64,000 bases of DNA, from assembly GCF_001423585.1 (NCBI RefSeq), contig NZ_LMOP01000010.1, positions 4,252-68,251 on the forward strand, read 5' to 3'. Source of the stretch: Xanthomonas sp. Leaf148. Its GTDB lineage: Bacteria > Pseudomonadota > Gammaproteobacteria > Xanthomonadales > Xanthomonadaceae. Position numbers and translations under genes: made by a program. Shown here piece by piece: positions 27,889 to 37,983 of this stretch (its first letter is position 1; every line of letters begins with the position of its first letter). The notes under the pieces are model-generated. The model was not told the origin of the DNA, made no database searches, and saw nothing but the letters and a program-made list of their open reading frames with translations.

Positions 27889-29343
27889 ATGCTTTTGGCA
27901 GACTTGAGTAGCGCGACGTACACGACATCCTCGCCGCGATTGTTGTCCAAGTACTCGGCGGCAGCCGATTTGGTGCTGCGCGTGTTCGACCTGACCATGG
28001 TGGTCGTGTCGGGCCTGATCGCATACCGCATCGTGTTCGGCTCCTGGGTTCCGGCAGCGCCATATCGTGTCGCAATCGCCACCACGCTGTTGTATTCGGT
28101 GATCTGCTTTGCGCTGTTTCCGCTGTATCGCAGCTGGCGCGGTCGCGGATTGTTGAGCGAGCTGATGGTGCTGGGCGGTGCCTTCGGCGGCGTGTTTGCG
28201 CTGTTTGCGGTGCATGCGCTGATCGTGCAGGTTGGAGAGCAGGTCTCTCGCGGCTGGATCGGCCTGTGGTTCGTTGGCGGCCTGGCGTCGCTGGTGGCGG
28301 CACGTACCTTGTTGCGCGGCTTCCTGAACCACCTGCGTGCGCAGGGCGTTGACGTCCAGCGCGTGGTGGTCGTCGGTCTGCGCCATCCGGTGATGAAGAT
28401 TAATCATTACCTGAGCCGCAATCCGTGGGTCGGTATGAACCTGGTCGGCTACTTCCGTACGCCTTACGACATCGCCGTGACCGAACAGCGCCAGTCGCTG
28501 CCGTGCCTGGGCGAACCGGATGCACTGATCGATTACCTGAAAGAAAATCAAGTCGAGCAGGTGTGGATTTCGCTGCCGCTGGGCGAGCGCGACCATATCA
28601 AGCAGCTGCTGCAGCGTCTGGACCGTTATCCGATCAACGTGAAGCTGGTGCCAGATCTGTTCGACTTTGGTCTGTTGAACCAGTCCGGTGAGCAGATCGG
28701 CAACACGCCGGTGATCAACCTGCGTCAGGGCGGTGTGGATCGCGACAATTACTTCGTGGTTGCCAAGGCGCTGCAGGACAAGATCCTTGCCGTGATCGCG
28801 CTGATGGGCCTGTGGCCGCTGATGGCTGCGATTGCCGTCGGCGTCAAGATGAGCTCGCCGGGTCCGGTGTTCTTCCGCCAGCGTCGTCACGGCTTGGGCG
28901 GTCGCGAGTTCTACATGTTCAAGTTCCGCTCGATGCGCGTGCATGACGATCATGGCACCACCATCCAGCAGGCGACCAAGAACGACACCCGCATCACCCG
29001 TTTCGGTGCGTTCTTGCGGCGCAGCAGCCTGGATGAGTTGCCGCAGATCTTCAATGTGCTGGGTGGCAGCATGTCGATCGTGGGCCCGCGCCCGCACGCC
29101 GCGCAGCACAACACGCACTACGAAAAGCTGATCAACCATTACATGCAGCGCCATTACGTCAAGCCGGGCATCACCGGTTGGGCGCAGGTCAATGGCTTCC
29201 GTGGCGAAACCCCGGAGCTGCGGACGATGAAGAAGCGTATCCAGTACGACCTGGACTACATCCGTCGTTGGTCGCTGTGGCTGGATATCCGCATCATCGT
29301 GCTGACTGCAGTACGCGTGTTCGGACAGAAGACCGCGTACTGA
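27889..29343 (+). CDS. gumD: Undecaprenyl-phosphate glucose-1-phosphate transferase GumD
   Basis: A 484-residue polyprenyl glycosylphosphotransferase that starts the xanthan unit by moving glucose-1-phosphate from UDP-glucose to undecaprenyl phosphate. Four to five N-terminal spans and a central CoA-binding-like fold precede the catalytic bacterial sugar transferase domain (about 285-484): SSPGPVFFRQRRHG, FYMFKFRSMR, RRSSLDELPQIFNVL, MSIVGPRPHA and KPGITGWAQVNGFRG. The ATG follows GGAGG. Length equals the known GumD. Confidence 0.97.
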   Translation: MLLADLSSATYTTSSPRLLSKYSAAADLVLRVFDLTMVVVSGLIAYRIVFGSWVPAAPYRVAIATTLLYSVICFALFPLYRSWRGRGLLSELMVLGGAFGGVFALFAVHALIVQVGEQVSRGWIGLWFVGGLASLVAARTLLRGFLNHLRAQGVDVQRVVVVGLRHPVMKINHYLSRNPWVGMNLVGYFRTPYDIAVTEQRQSLPCLGEPDALIDYLKENQVEQVWISLPLGERDHIKQLLQRLDRYPINVKLVPDLFDFGLLNQSGEQIGNTPVINLRQGGVDRDNYFVVAKALQDKILAVIALMGLWPLMAAIAVGVKMSSPGPVFFRQRRHGLGGREFYMFKFRSMRVHDDHGTTIQQATKNDTRITRFGAFLRRSSLDELPQIFNVLGGSMSIVGPRPHAAQHNTHYEKLINHYMQRHYVKPGITGWAQVNGFRGETPELRTMKKRIQYDLDYIRRWSLWLDIRIIVLTAVRVFGQKTAY

Positions 29344-29425
29344 TGATGGCGGGGAGCGTGCGACCTGGCGCATCAGGCGTCGCGGGCGGCTGCAGTGCAG
29401 CCGCCCCTCTCAGGCAGGCGTGTGC

Positions 29426-30727
29426 ATGCTGATCCGAATGAGCGAGGAAACCCGCGTTCGCTGGCATAACCTGCTGATCGAACTGACGCTGCTGGTCGGC
29501 GTGGGCTACAACCTGGTGCTGGCGCTGATCAACGCGAACGTGTTCACCGTGCGTCCGGTGATCACCTACGCGGTCGAGTTCATGATCTACGCGGCCTGCT
29601 TCCTGCTGGGCCTGGGCTCGCTGAGCCGTAAACGCATTGCGCTGATCATCAGCGGGCTTGGATTGATCGTCCTGCTGATGTTCGTGCGGTTCCTGGTGAA
29701 CTGGCAGATCGATCCGAAATTCTTTCGCGATGCCCTGGTGGTGTTCGCGTTTGTGGTGCTGGGGTCTGCCTATACCGGCTCGGTGCCCAAGTTGTTCATC
29801 CGCATGACCATCATCGTCTCGCTGGTTGCCGCGTTCGAGCTGGCAATGCCGAGCGCCTACGGCGACCTGGTCAATCCGAAGAGCTTCTTCGTCAACGCGC
29901 GTGGCATGAGCGCCGAAGGGTTCTGGAACGAAGACAGCAACTTGTTCGTCAGCGCCACGCGGCCGGGCGAACGCAACTTCCTGCCGGGTTCCAATCTCCC
30001 GCGCGCCTCCTCGATGTTCATCGAGCCGGTGACGATGGGTAACTACATCTGCTTCTTTACCGCCATCGTGCTGGTGTTCTGGCGCTGGATGCGGCCGGCG
30101 GCGCTGGTCCTGTCGGTGGGATTGATCGGTTTCATGATCGTCGCCTCGGATGGACGATTGGCGGCGGGCACCTGCGTGCTGATGGTGTTGCTGACGCCGC
30201 TATTGAAACGCCTGGATCAGCGATTGGCGTTTCTGGTGTTCTTGCTGGTGATCATGAGTGCGTGGCTGCTGGTGTGGATCACCGGGATCACGGCCTACCA
30301 GGACACCACCATGGGCCGGATATTTTTCACCGTTTACTCGATGAACAACCTGTCGTTCGAGTCCTGGCTTGGGCTGGATTTTGCGCAGGCCTACCGTTAC
30401 TTCGACAGCGGCATTTCGTACTTCATCGCGTCGCAGTCGATCGTCGGGGTGCTGGCATTCCTGTTGTCGTATTCGTTCCTGCTGCTGATGCCGAGCAAGG
30501 AAGGCCAGCTGTTCAAGAACCTGGCCATCTTCGCGTTTGCGCTGAGTCTGCTGGTGTCTAACGGCTACTTTTCGATCAAGACCTCGGCTCTGTGGTGGTT
30601 CGTGTGCGGCTGCTTGTGGCATATGCGTCCGACCTGGTCTGCGTCGGCGGTCTCCGCTGCTTCGATCAAGGATGATCCAACGGTTGATGGCGAGCAGTTG
30701 CCATTGCCTGCGGGAGCGGGGCGATGA
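29426..30727 (+). CDS. gumE: Xanthan polymerase GumE
   Basis: A 433-residue integral membrane protein with about ten or more spans, matching the Wzy-like polymerase GumE. A large periplasmic loop (about 145-195) contains NEDSNLFVSATRPGERNF. It polymerises lipid-linked pentasaccharide units in the periplasm. The start is one of several possible (GTG 29420, ATG 29426, ATG 29438). The stop overlaps gumF by four bases. Confidence 0.93.
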   Translation: MLIRMSEETRVRWHNLLIELTLLVGVGYNLVLALINANVFTVRPVITYAVEFMIYAACFLLGLGSLSRKRIALIISGLGLIVLLMFVRFLVNWQIDPKFFRDALVVFAFVVLGSAYTGSVPKLFIRMTIIVSLVAAFELAMPSAYGDLVNPKSFFVNARGMSAEGFWNEDSNLFVSATRPGERNFLPGSNLPRASSMFIEPVTMGNYICFFTAIVLVFWRWMRPAALVLSVGLIGFMIVASDGRLAAGTCVLMVLLTPLLKRLDQRLAFLVFLLVIMSAWLLVWITGITAYQDTTMGRIFFTVYSMNNLSFESWLGLDFAQAYRYFDSGISYFIASQSIVGVLAFLLSYSFLLLMPSKEGQLFKNLAIFAFALSLLVSNGYFSIKTSALWWFVCGCLWHMRPTWSASAVSAASIKDDPTVDGEQLPLPAGAGR

Positions 30728-31812
30728 GTTCGGCGGCGGCAGCGTCGTCGTCGGTCGCGTCTGATTCCGGCGTGCGGATTGCAGCCGGCGGAAAGGCGCG
30801 CGATCCGCGGATCGATGCGGCCAAGGCCATCGCGATCTTGTTGGTGGTGTTCTGCCATGCCAAGGGCGTGCCGCATGACATGACCTTGTTTGCCTACAGC
30901 TTCCACGTGCCGCTGTTCTTTTTGGTGTCTGGCTGGTTGGCCGCTGGCTATGCGTCGCGTACCACCAGCATGGCGCAGACGATCACCAAGCAAGCGCGCA
31001 GTCTGCTGCTGCCGTATGTCACGTTCTATCTGCTGGGCTACGCGTACTGGCTGCTGACCCGCAATATCGGCGAGAAGGCCGCGCGCTGGGGAAGTCACCC
31101 GTGGTGGGAGCCGATTGTGTCGCTGTTTACCGGGATCGGTCCGGATCTGTATGTGCAGCCGCCGCTGTGGTTTTTGCCGGTGATGCTGGTCACTGTGGTG
31201 AGCTACGTGTTGCTGCGGCGCGTACTGCCGCCGCTGGCGATTGCGGCGGCGGGATTGGTGCTGGCGTGGTTCTGGATGAACTGGTTCCCTGCGCAGGGAG
31301 TGCGGCTTTTTTTCGGGCTCGATGTGCTACCGGTGTCGTTGTGCTTCTACGCGCTGGGCGCGCTGTTGATTTACGTGTCGCCGCGTCTGCCGACCTCGTT
31401 GCCGGTCAGTGCGCTGGTGACCGTTGCATTGGCGGTTGCGGTGGCGTGGCTGGCGCAACGTAACGGGCGTATCGACGTCAACATGCTCGGCTTCGGCCGC
31501 GACCATGCCGTGTTCCTGCTCAGTGCGGTGCTGGGGTCGTTGATGGTGATCTGCGCGGCGCGGCTGGTGCAGAGCTGGGGCTGGATACAGTGGATCGGCC
31601 GCAATACCTTGCTGATCCTGTGCACGCATATGCTGGTGTTCTTCGTGCTGTCCGGCGCTGCTGCGGTGGCGGGTGGATTCGGTGCAGGGCGGCCGGGCCT
31701 GGGTTGGGCGGTCTTCGTGACGGTGTTCGCGCTGGTCGCGTGCGTACCGATGCGTTGGCTGTTGATGCGTTTTGCTCCCTGGGCTTTGGGTGCGCGCACG
31801 GTGGCGGCATGA
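30724..31812 (+). CDS. gumF: Xanthan O-acetyltransferase GumF (internal mannose)
   Basis: A 362-residue acyltransferase-3 family protein with about ten spans. The family signature is DAAKAIAILLVVFCHAKG near residue 36 and SFHVPLFFLVSGWL after it; the histidine is the expected catalytic residue. By work on X. campestris it acetylates the internal alpha-mannose of the repeating unit. It is a close paralogue of the next gene. Confidence 0.94.
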   Translation: MSSAAAASSSVASDSGVRIAAGGKARDPRIDAAKAIAILLVVFCHAKGVPHDMTLFAYSFHVPLFFLVSGWLAAGYASRTTSMAQTITKQARSLLLPYVTFYLLGYAYWLLTRNIGEKAARWGSHPWWEPIVSLFTGIGPDLYVQPPLWFLPVMLVTVVSYVLLRRVLPPLAIAAAGLVLAWFWMNWFPAQGVRLFFGLDVLPVSLCFYALGALLIYVSPRLPTSLPVSALVTVALAVAVAWLAQRNGRIDVNMLGFGRDHAVFLLSAVLGSLMVICAARLVQSWGWIQWIGRNTLLILCTHMLVFFVLSGAAAVAGGFGAGRPGLGWAVFVTVFALVACVPMRWLLMRFAPWALGARTVAA

Positions 31813-31825
31813 CCGGCGCCGCGGC

Positions 31826-32914
31826 ATGACGACTGCTCCGTATCCCCCGCAAGCCGGACACGACAAAACCGTGGCAACGCCCGGTCGCGCGCCGGCGCTG
31901 GCCCGCGATTGGCAGATCGATGCGGCAAAGGCGCTGGCCATCGTGCTGGTGGTGCTGGGGCACGCGAGCGGCATGCCGCCTGCCTACAAACTGTTCGCCT
32001 ACAGCTTCCATGTTCCGTTGTTTTTTGTGCTCTCCGGCTGGGTCGGCGAACGTTTCGGGCGTCGCGGGTTGAATGTGTCGACGGTGAAAAAGCTGGCGCG
32101 GACGTTGTTGATCCCGTACCTGGCGTTCTTCCTGGTGGCATATGGCCTGTGGCTGCTGACGGGCGTGCTCAATCATGCGTTCCAGCAGCCGGGCGCGCGG
32201 GCGTGGTGGGACCCTTTCCTTGGCGTGTTCTGGGCCAACGGCACGCGCCTCTACGTGCTGCCGGCGTTGTGGTTTTTGCCGGCGTTGTTTGTCACAACGC
32301 TGACCTACATTGCATTGCGTGCACGTTTGAGCACGACGGTGGTAGCGGCGCTCAGCTTGCCGATCGCCCTGGCATGGGCAGGGTGGTTTCCCTCGTTGCA
32401 GCTGCGCTTGCCACTCGCGTTGGACGTGTTGCCGATCGCCTTGTTCTTCATCGCGGTGGGTGGGTGGCTGTCGCGTTTTGCCGATGCGCTGCGCGCGCTT
32501 CCGGCATGGGTGTGGGCGTTGGCGCTGCCGGTCGTCGCAACGGCATGGTGGCTGCTGGCCGGAGCGAACGGGCAGGTGGACGTAAACAACCTGCTGTTCG
32601 GGCAATCGGCTGCGCTGTTCCTGCTGGTGAGTCTGTTGGGGACTGCGATGACGCTATGCGTCGCGTATTTCGTCCGGCACTGGCAATGGGTGCAGTGGAT
32701 CGGTACCAACACCTTGTTGATTCTGTGCACGCATACGCTGGTGTTCCTGGTGGTCACCAGTGTGGTTGCGCGCACCGGGATCATCGATCGCGGCCTCATT
32801 GGTACGCCGACGTGGGCGATGGGGCTCAGCGCATTTGCGATCGCGTGCGCGGTGCCGATGCGCGCGGTGCTGGTGCGTGCTGCGCCATGGATGTTGGGGT
32901 TGAAGAGTCAATGA
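31826..32914 (+). CDS. gumG: Xanthan O-acetyltransferase GumG (external mannose)
   Basis: A 362-residue acyltransferase-3 protein, with the same motifs as GumF: DAAKALAIVLVVLGHASG, SFHVPLFFVLSGWV and QWIGTNTLLILCTHTLVF near the C terminus. It is reported to acetylate the outer mannose as an alternative to pyruvylation. Same length and layout as GumF show a tandem duplication. The start at 31826 is 13 bases after gumF; an earlier start inside gumF is possible. Confidence 0.94.
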   Translation: MTTAPYPPQAGHDKTVATPGRAPALARDWQIDAAKALAIVLVVLGHASGMPPAYKLFAYSFHVPLFFVLSGWVGERFGRRGLNVSTVKKLARTLLIPYLAFFLVAYGLWLLTGVLNHAFQQPGARAWWDPFLGVFWANGTRLYVLPALWFLPALFVTTLTYIALRARLSTTVVAALSLPIALAWAGWFPSLQLRLPLALDVLPIALFFIAVGGWLSRFADALRALPAWVWALALPVVATAWWLLAGANGQVDVNNLLFGQSAALFLLVSLLGTAMTLCVAYFVRHWQWVQWIGTNTLLILCTHTLVFLVVTSVVARTGIIDRGLIGTPTWAMGLSAFAIACAVPMRAVLVRAAPWMLGLKSQ

Positions 32915-32981
32915 CGAATTTCAAGAATCATCAGTTGTCGCGGCACATGCGTGCGCGTCACTGGCACAGGAGATTGGCGTA

Positions 32982-34124
32982 ATGAAAGTGGTGCATGTCG
33001 TCCGCCAATTCCACCCCTCGATCGGGGGCATGGAAGAAGTCGTTCTCAATGTTGCCCGCCAGCATCAGGCCAACAGCGCCGACACGGTGGAAGTAGTGAC
33101 ACTGGATCGCGTGTTCACCGACCCGGGTGCGCAGCTTGCGCCACAGGAAACCTATCAAGGTTTGCCGATCCGCCGGATCGGCTATCGCGGTTCGTCGCGC
33201 TATCCGTTGGCGCCATCGGTACTTGGTGCGATTGGATCCGCTGATGTGGTGCATCTGCACGGAATCGATTTTTTCTACGACTATCTGGCAGTGACCAAAC
33301 TGCTGCACGGCAAGCCGATGGTGGTGTCCACACACGGTGGGTTCTTCCATACCGCGTATGCGTCGCGCATGAAGCAGTTGTGGTTCCAGACACTCACGCG
33401 CACCTCGGCGTTGGCGTATTCGCGGGTGATCGCAACCAGCGAAAACGATGGCGATCTGTTTGCCAAGGTGGTATCGCCGGCCCGCTTGCGGGTGATCGAA
33501 AACGGCGTGGACGTGGAGAAATATGCGGGGCAGGGTGCGGCCACTCCGGGCCGGACGATGCTGTATTTCGGGCGCTGGTCGGTCAACAAGGGGCTGATCG
33601 AAACGCTGGAGTTGCTGAAGGCGATGCTTGCGCGCGATCCGCACTGGCAGCTGATCATCGCCGGCCGCGAATACGATCTGAATGAAGCCGACTTGCGCAA
33701 GGCGATTGCCGAGCGCGGTTTGCAGGATAAGGTGCAGCTGAGCATGTCGCCGTCGCAGGAACAGCTGCGCGCATTGATGCAGCAGGCGCAGTTCTTCGTC
33801 TGCCTGTCGCGCCACGAAGGGTTTGGCATTGCCGCGGTGGAAGCGATGAGCGCGGGCCTGATTCCCATCCTCAGCGATATTCCGCCGTTTGTGCGGCTGG
33901 CCAGCGAGTCGGGGCAGGGCGTGATCGTCAACCGCGACAGGATCGAAGCGGCAGCCGACCAAGTGCAGGCGCTCGCACTGACGGCCGATGGCGACTTCGC
34001 AACGCGTCGTGCGGCATCGATGGCCTATGTGAGCCGCTACGACTGGAAGCATGTGGTGGGGCGCTACATCGACGAGTACCACAGTGCGCTGGGCACGCCG
34101 CGCCCGCAGGAGACGCCGCGATGA
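32982..34124 (+). CDS. gumH: GDP-mannose:cellobiosyl-lipid alpha-1,3-mannosyltransferase GumH
   Basis: A 380-residue GT4 enzyme that adds the first mannose to cellobiosyl-diphosphoundecaprenol. N-terminal Rossmann half with VVRQFHPSIGGMEEVV, C-terminal half with FGRWSVNKGLIETLELL and the E-x7-E motif at E279-E287 (EGFGIAAVE). AGGAG precedes the ATG. It overlaps gumI by four bases. Confidence 0.96.
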   Translation: MKVVHVVRQFHPSIGGMEEVVLNVARQHQANSADTVEVVTLDRVFTDPGAQLAPQETYQGLPIRRIGYRGSSRYPLAPSVLGAIGSADVVHLHGIDFFYDYLAVTKLLHGKPMVVSTHGGFFHTAYASRMKQLWFQTLTRTSALAYSRVIATSENDGDLFAKVVSPARLRVIENGVDVEKYAGQGAATPGRTMLYFGRWSVNKGLIETLELLKAMLARDPHWQLIIAGREYDLNEADLRKAIAERGLQDKVQLSMSPSQEQLRALMQQAQFFVCLSRHEGFGIAAVEAMSAGLIPILSDIPPFVRLASESGQGVIVNRDRIEAAADQVQALALTADGDFATRRAASMAYVSRYDWKHVVGRYIDEYHSALGTPRPQETPR

Positions 34125-35170
34125 GCGCGCTTGCATCTGCATCAATGACACGTGCGGCGGCCAAGCCGCAGGTCACGGTGCTGTTCTCCACCGAAAAACC
34201 CAATGCCAGCACCAACCCGTATCTGACCCAGCTCTACGACGCGTTGCCCGATGCAGTGCAGCCGCGCTTCTTTTCGATGCGCGATGCCTTGCTGTCGCAC
34301 TACGACGTGCTGCATCTGCATTGGCCCGAATATCTGCTGCGCCATCCCAGCGCCGTGGGCACGTTGGCCAAGCAGCTTTGCGCGGCGTTGTTGCTGCTGA
34401 AGTTGCAGGTCACCGGTACGCCGGTGGTGCGCACTTTGCACAACCTGGCCCCACACGAAGATCGCGGTTGGCGCGAGCGCAGCCTGTTGCGCTGGACCGA
34501 TCGTCTGACGCGCCGCTGGATACGCATCAATGCCACCACGCCGGTGCGCCCGCCGTTTACCGACACCATCCTGCATGGCCACTACCGCGACTGGTTTGCG
34601 ACGATGCCGCAAGGCACCACGGTGCCAGGGCGGTTGCTGCACTTCGGTCTGATTCGTCCGTACAAGGGCGTGGAAACGCTGTTGGAGGTCATGCGCGAGG
34701 TCAGCGACCCACGCGTGAATCTACGCATCGTTGGTAACCCGGCCACGCCGCAGATGCGCACGCTGGTGGAAGAAGCCAGTGCGCAGGATCCGCGCATCAG
34801 CGCATTACTCGCCTATGTCGAAGAGCCGGTGCTGGCACGCGAGGTCAGCGAGGCCGAGCTGGTGGTGTTGCCGTACCGGCAGATGCATAACTCGGGCACG
34901 TTGCTGCTCGCATTGTCGCTGGCACGCCCGGTGCTGGCGCCGTGGAGCGAATCCAATGCGGCGATTGCCGAAGAAGTGGGGCCGGGCTGGGTGTTTCTGT
35001 ACGAAGGCGAGTTCGATGCGGCGCTGTTGACCGGCATGTTGGATACGGTGCGCGCCGCACCGCGCGGGCCGGCACCGGATCTGTCGCAACGCGATTGGCC
35101 GCGCATCGGGCAGCTGCATTACCGCACCTACCTCGAAGCGCTAGGCAAGGATGGAGACGCCGCGCTGTGA
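34121..35170 (+). CDS. gumI: Xanthan beta-1,4-mannosyltransferase GumI
   Basis: A 349-residue enzyme adding the terminal mannose to the glucuronic acid of the unit; the GumI sequences define family GT94. N-terminal half has VTVLFSTEKPNASTNPYLTQ and HWPEYLLRHP, the C-terminal half LLHFGLIRPYKGVETLLE. It is membrane-associated but has no clear span. Its end overlaps the GTG start of gumJ in GTGA. Confidence 0.95.
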   Translation: MSALASASMTRAAAKPQVTVLFSTEKPNASTNPYLTQLYDALPDAVQPRFFSMRDALLSHYDVLHLHWPEYLLRHPSAVGTLAKQLCAALLLLKLQVTGTPVVRTLHNLAPHEDRGWRERSLLRWTDRLTRRWIRINATTPVRPPFTDTILHGHYRDWFATMPQGTTVPGRLLHFGLIRPYKGVETLLEVMREVSDPRVNLRIVGNPATPQMRTLVEEASAQDPRISALLAYVEEPVLAREVSEAELVVLPYRQMHNSGTLLLALSLARPVLAPWSESNAAIAEEVGPGWVFLYEGEFDAALLTGMLDTVRAAPRGPAPDLSQRDWPRIGQLHYRTYLEALGKDGDAAL

Positions 35171-36672
35171 CCGCAGAAACCCCCACGACGTCCTCTCCCA
35201 CACCGCCGCCGCAACGCAGCCTGGGCTCGCGCGCTGCCGGCGGCGCGGCGGTGACCATGCTGGGCCAGTCGGCCAAGATGGTCGTGCAGTTCGGCGGCAT
35301 CATCCTGCTGGCGCGGTTGCTGACACCCTACGACTATGGGTTGATGGCGATGGTCACCGCGATTGTCGGTGCAGCCGAGATCCTGCGCGATTTCGGCTTG
35401 TCTGCGGCCGCTGTGCAGGCCAAACATGTCAGCCGCGAACAACGCGACAACCTGTTCTGGATCAATAGCGGTATCGGTCTGGTGCTGTCGGTGGTGGTGT
35501 TCGCTTCGGCGCATGTGATCGCCAATTTCTACAAAGAGCCGGCGCTGGTCACGATCTCGCAAGCGCTTGCAGTGACGTTCCTGATCAACGGCATGACCAC
35601 GCAATACCGCGCGCATCTGAGCCGTGGGTTGCGCTTCGGGCAGGTGGCGCTGAGCGATGTGGGATCGCAAGTGCTGGGGTTGGGCGCGGCCGTTGCCGCT
35701 GCGCTGCTGGGCTGGGGCTATTGGGCATTGGTGGTACAGCAGGTGGTGCAGGCGGTGGTCAACCTGGTGATCGCGGGCAGCTGCGCACGTTGGCTGCCCG
35801 GTGGCTATCGGCGCGACGCGCCGATGCGCGATTTCATGAATTTCGGCTGGAACCTGATGGCCGCGCAGTTGCTGGGCTACGCCAGCCGCAATGTGGGGCA
35901 GGTGATCATCGGCTGGCGCACCGGGCCCGATGCGTTGGGTCTGTACAACCGCGCGTTTCAGCTGCTGATGATGCCGTTGAACCAGATCAATGCACCGGCG
36001 ACCAGCGTGGCGTTGCCGGTGCTGTCGCAGCTGCAGGACGACCGCGAGCGTTTCAGCGCGTTTCTGCTGCGCGGGCAGACGGTGATGGTGCATCTGATCG
36101 TGGCGCTGTTCTCGTTCGCCTGTGCGGTGGCAATGCCGTTGATTGTGCTGGTGCTTGGCGAACAATGGCGCGAGGCAGTGCCGTTGTTCCAGGTGCTCGC
36201 ACTGGGCGGTATTTTTCAGACCGCGTCCTACGCCACGTATTGGGTGTTTCTGGCGCGCGGTTTGATGCGCGAGCAGTTGCTGTTCTCGCTGGTCAGCCGC
36301 GTTGTGCTGATCGCCTGCATCTTCGTCGGTTCGCGTTGGGGCGCGATGGGGGTCGCGGTCGGCTACTCGTTCGGGCTGCTGGTGACCTGGCCGATGTCGC
36401 TGATCTGGGTCGGCAAGATTTCCGATACGCCGGTGGGCGTGCTGTTCACCAACGCGGTACGCGCGATGGTGGCGTATGGCGTTGCCGGCGGCTGCGCGTA
36501 TTACGCATCGATCACCGTTGGCGGCCCGCTATGGCAGCAATTGGCCGCAGGCGCAGCGGCGATGGCTGCAGTGTGCCTGCTGATGCTGGGCATCTGGCCG
36601 TCGTTCCGTCGCGATGTGATCTCCATCGTCAACATCCGCAAGTTGCTGACTCAAGCCAAGGCGCGTCGATGA
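35167..36672 (+). CDS. gumJ: Xanthan repeat-unit flippase GumJ (Wzx-like)
   Basis: A 501-residue MOP/PST-family transporter with about twelve or more spans, moving the lipid-linked pentasaccharide to the periplasmic face. Family pattern: [31 protein letters not shown]. The GTG start at 35167 overlaps the gumI stop; no ATG fits the expected N terminus. Confidence 0.95.
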   Translation: MTAETPTTSSPTPPPQRSLGSRAAGGAAVTMLGQSAKMVVQFGGIILLARLLTPYDYGLMAMVTAIVGAAEILRDFGLSAAAVQAKHVSREQRDNLFWINSGIGLVLSVVVFASAHVIANFYKEPALVTISQALAVTFLINGMTTQYRAHLSRGLRFGQVALSDVGSQVLGLGAAVAAALLGWGYWALVVQQVVQAVVNLVIAGSCARWLPGGYRRDAPMRDFMNFGWNLMAAQLLGYASRNVGQVIIGWRTGPDALGLYNRAFQLLMMPLNQINAPATSVALPVLSQLQDDRERFSAFLLRGQTVMVHLIVALFSFACAVAMPLIVLVLGEQWREAVPLFQVLALGGIFQTASYATYWVFLARGLMREQLLFSLVSRVVLIACIFVGSRWGAMGVAVGYSFGLLVTWPMSLIWVGKISDTPVGVLFTNAVRAMVAYGVAGGCAYYASITVGGPLWQQLAAGAAAMAAVCLLMLGIWPSFRRDVISIVNIRKLLTQAKARR

Positions 36673-36736
36673 GATCGACATCGTCTTCGCCTGCATTCGG
36701 GCATGCTTTCTTCCACTCATTCATAGGACACGGCCC

Positions 36737-37942
36737 ATGAGCGACACACCCGCCGCCGCTGCTTCCGGCATTCGCCGGCCTTGCTATCTGGTCTTGTCCG
36801 CACACGATTACCGCACACCGCGCCGCGCCAACATCCACTTCATTACCGATCAGCTTGCGCTACGCGGGACGACGCGATTTTTCTCGCTGCGTTACAGCCG
36901 CCTGTCGCGGATGAAGGGCGATATGCGGCTGCCGCTGGATGACACTGCCAATACCGTGGTGTCGCACAAGGGTGTGGAGTGCTATCTCTGGCGCACCACG
37001 GTGCATCCGTTCAATACGCGCCGGGCTTGGCTGCAGTCTGTGGAAGATGCGATGTTTCGCTGGTATGCCGCACATCCGCCGAAGCAGTTGCTGGACTGGA
37101 TGCGTGAGGCAGATGTCATCGTGTTCGAAAGCGGCATTGCCGTGGCCTTTATCGAGCTCGCCAAGCGCATCAATCCGACCGCCAAGCTGGTGTATCGCGC
37201 CTCCGATGGATTGAGCACGATCAACGTCGCCTCCTATATCGAACGCGAGTTCGACCGGGTTGCGCCCACCCTGGACGTCATCGCGCTGGTGTCGCCGGCC
37301 ATGGCCGAAGAAGTTGCAAGCCGCGATAATGTCTATCACGTCGGGCATGGCGTGGATCACAACCTGGATCAGCTGGGTGACCCGTCGCCGTATGGCGAAG
37401 GTATCCATGCGGTGGCGGTGGGGTCGATGTTGTTCGATCCGGAATTCTTCGTCGTTGCCAGCAAGGCGTTTCCGCAGGTCACGTTTCATGTGATCGGGTC
37501 TGGCATGGGCCGCCACCCGGGCTATGGCGATAACGTCGTCGTTTATGGTGAAATGAAGCACGTCGAGACGATCGGCTACATCAAGCACGCGCGGTTCGGC
37601 ATCGCGCCGTACGCCTCGGAACAGGTGCCGGTGTATCTGGCCGATAGCTCGATGAAGCTGTTGCAGTACGACTTTTTCGGCTTGCCTGCGGTGTGTCCGA
37701 ATGCGGTGGTCGGGCCGTACCAGCAGTCGCGCTTTGGTTACACGCCCGGCAATGCCGATTCGATCGTCGCCGCGATCGGGCAGGCGCTGGACGCGCCGCA
37801 TGTACGTTACCGCCAATGTTTGAACTGGTCCGACACCACCGACCGTGTGCTGGATCCAGCCGCGTATCCGGAAACCCGTTTGTATCCGCAGCACACCGGC
37901 GCCGCCGCGCGTGCTTCCTCGGAGGCCGCGCTCTCGCATTGA
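36737..37942 (+). CDS. gumK: Xanthan beta-glucuronosyltransferase GumK
   Basis: A 401-residue GT70 enzyme of GT-B fold, transferring glucuronate from UDP-GlcA to the mannose of the trisaccharide-lipid. The structure of the X. campestris enzyme shows Asp157 as catalytic base; here D157 is present in YRASDGLS at the same position. N half carries [16 protein letters not shown] with hydrophobic surface for membrane contact, C half [15 protein letters not shown] and [16 protein letters not shown]. The ATG has AGGA upstream; 64 bases separate it from gumJ. Confidence 0.97.
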   Translation: MSDTPAAAASGIRRPCYLVLSAHDYRTPRRANIHFITDQLALRGTTRFFSLRYSRLSRMKGDMRLPLDDTANTVVSHKGVECYLWRTTVHPFNTRRAWLQSVEDAMFRWYAAHPPKQLLDWMREADVIVFESGIAVAFIELAKRINPTAKLVYRASDGLSTINVASYIEREFDRVAPTLDVIALVSPAMAEEVASRDNVYHVGHGVDHNLDQLGDPSPYGEGIHAVAVGSMLFDPEFFVVASKAFPQVTFHVIGSGMGRHPGYGDNVVVYGEMKHVETIGYIKHARFGIAPYASEQVPVYLADSSMKLLQYDFFGLPAVCPNAVVGPYQQSRFGYTPGNADSIVAAIGQALDAPHVRYRQCLNWSDTTDRVLDPAAYPETRLYPQHTGAAARASSEAALSH

Positions 37943-37983
37943 TGCAGCGCACCTCACCCGTTTGAGACAGGAGACCCCTCTTT

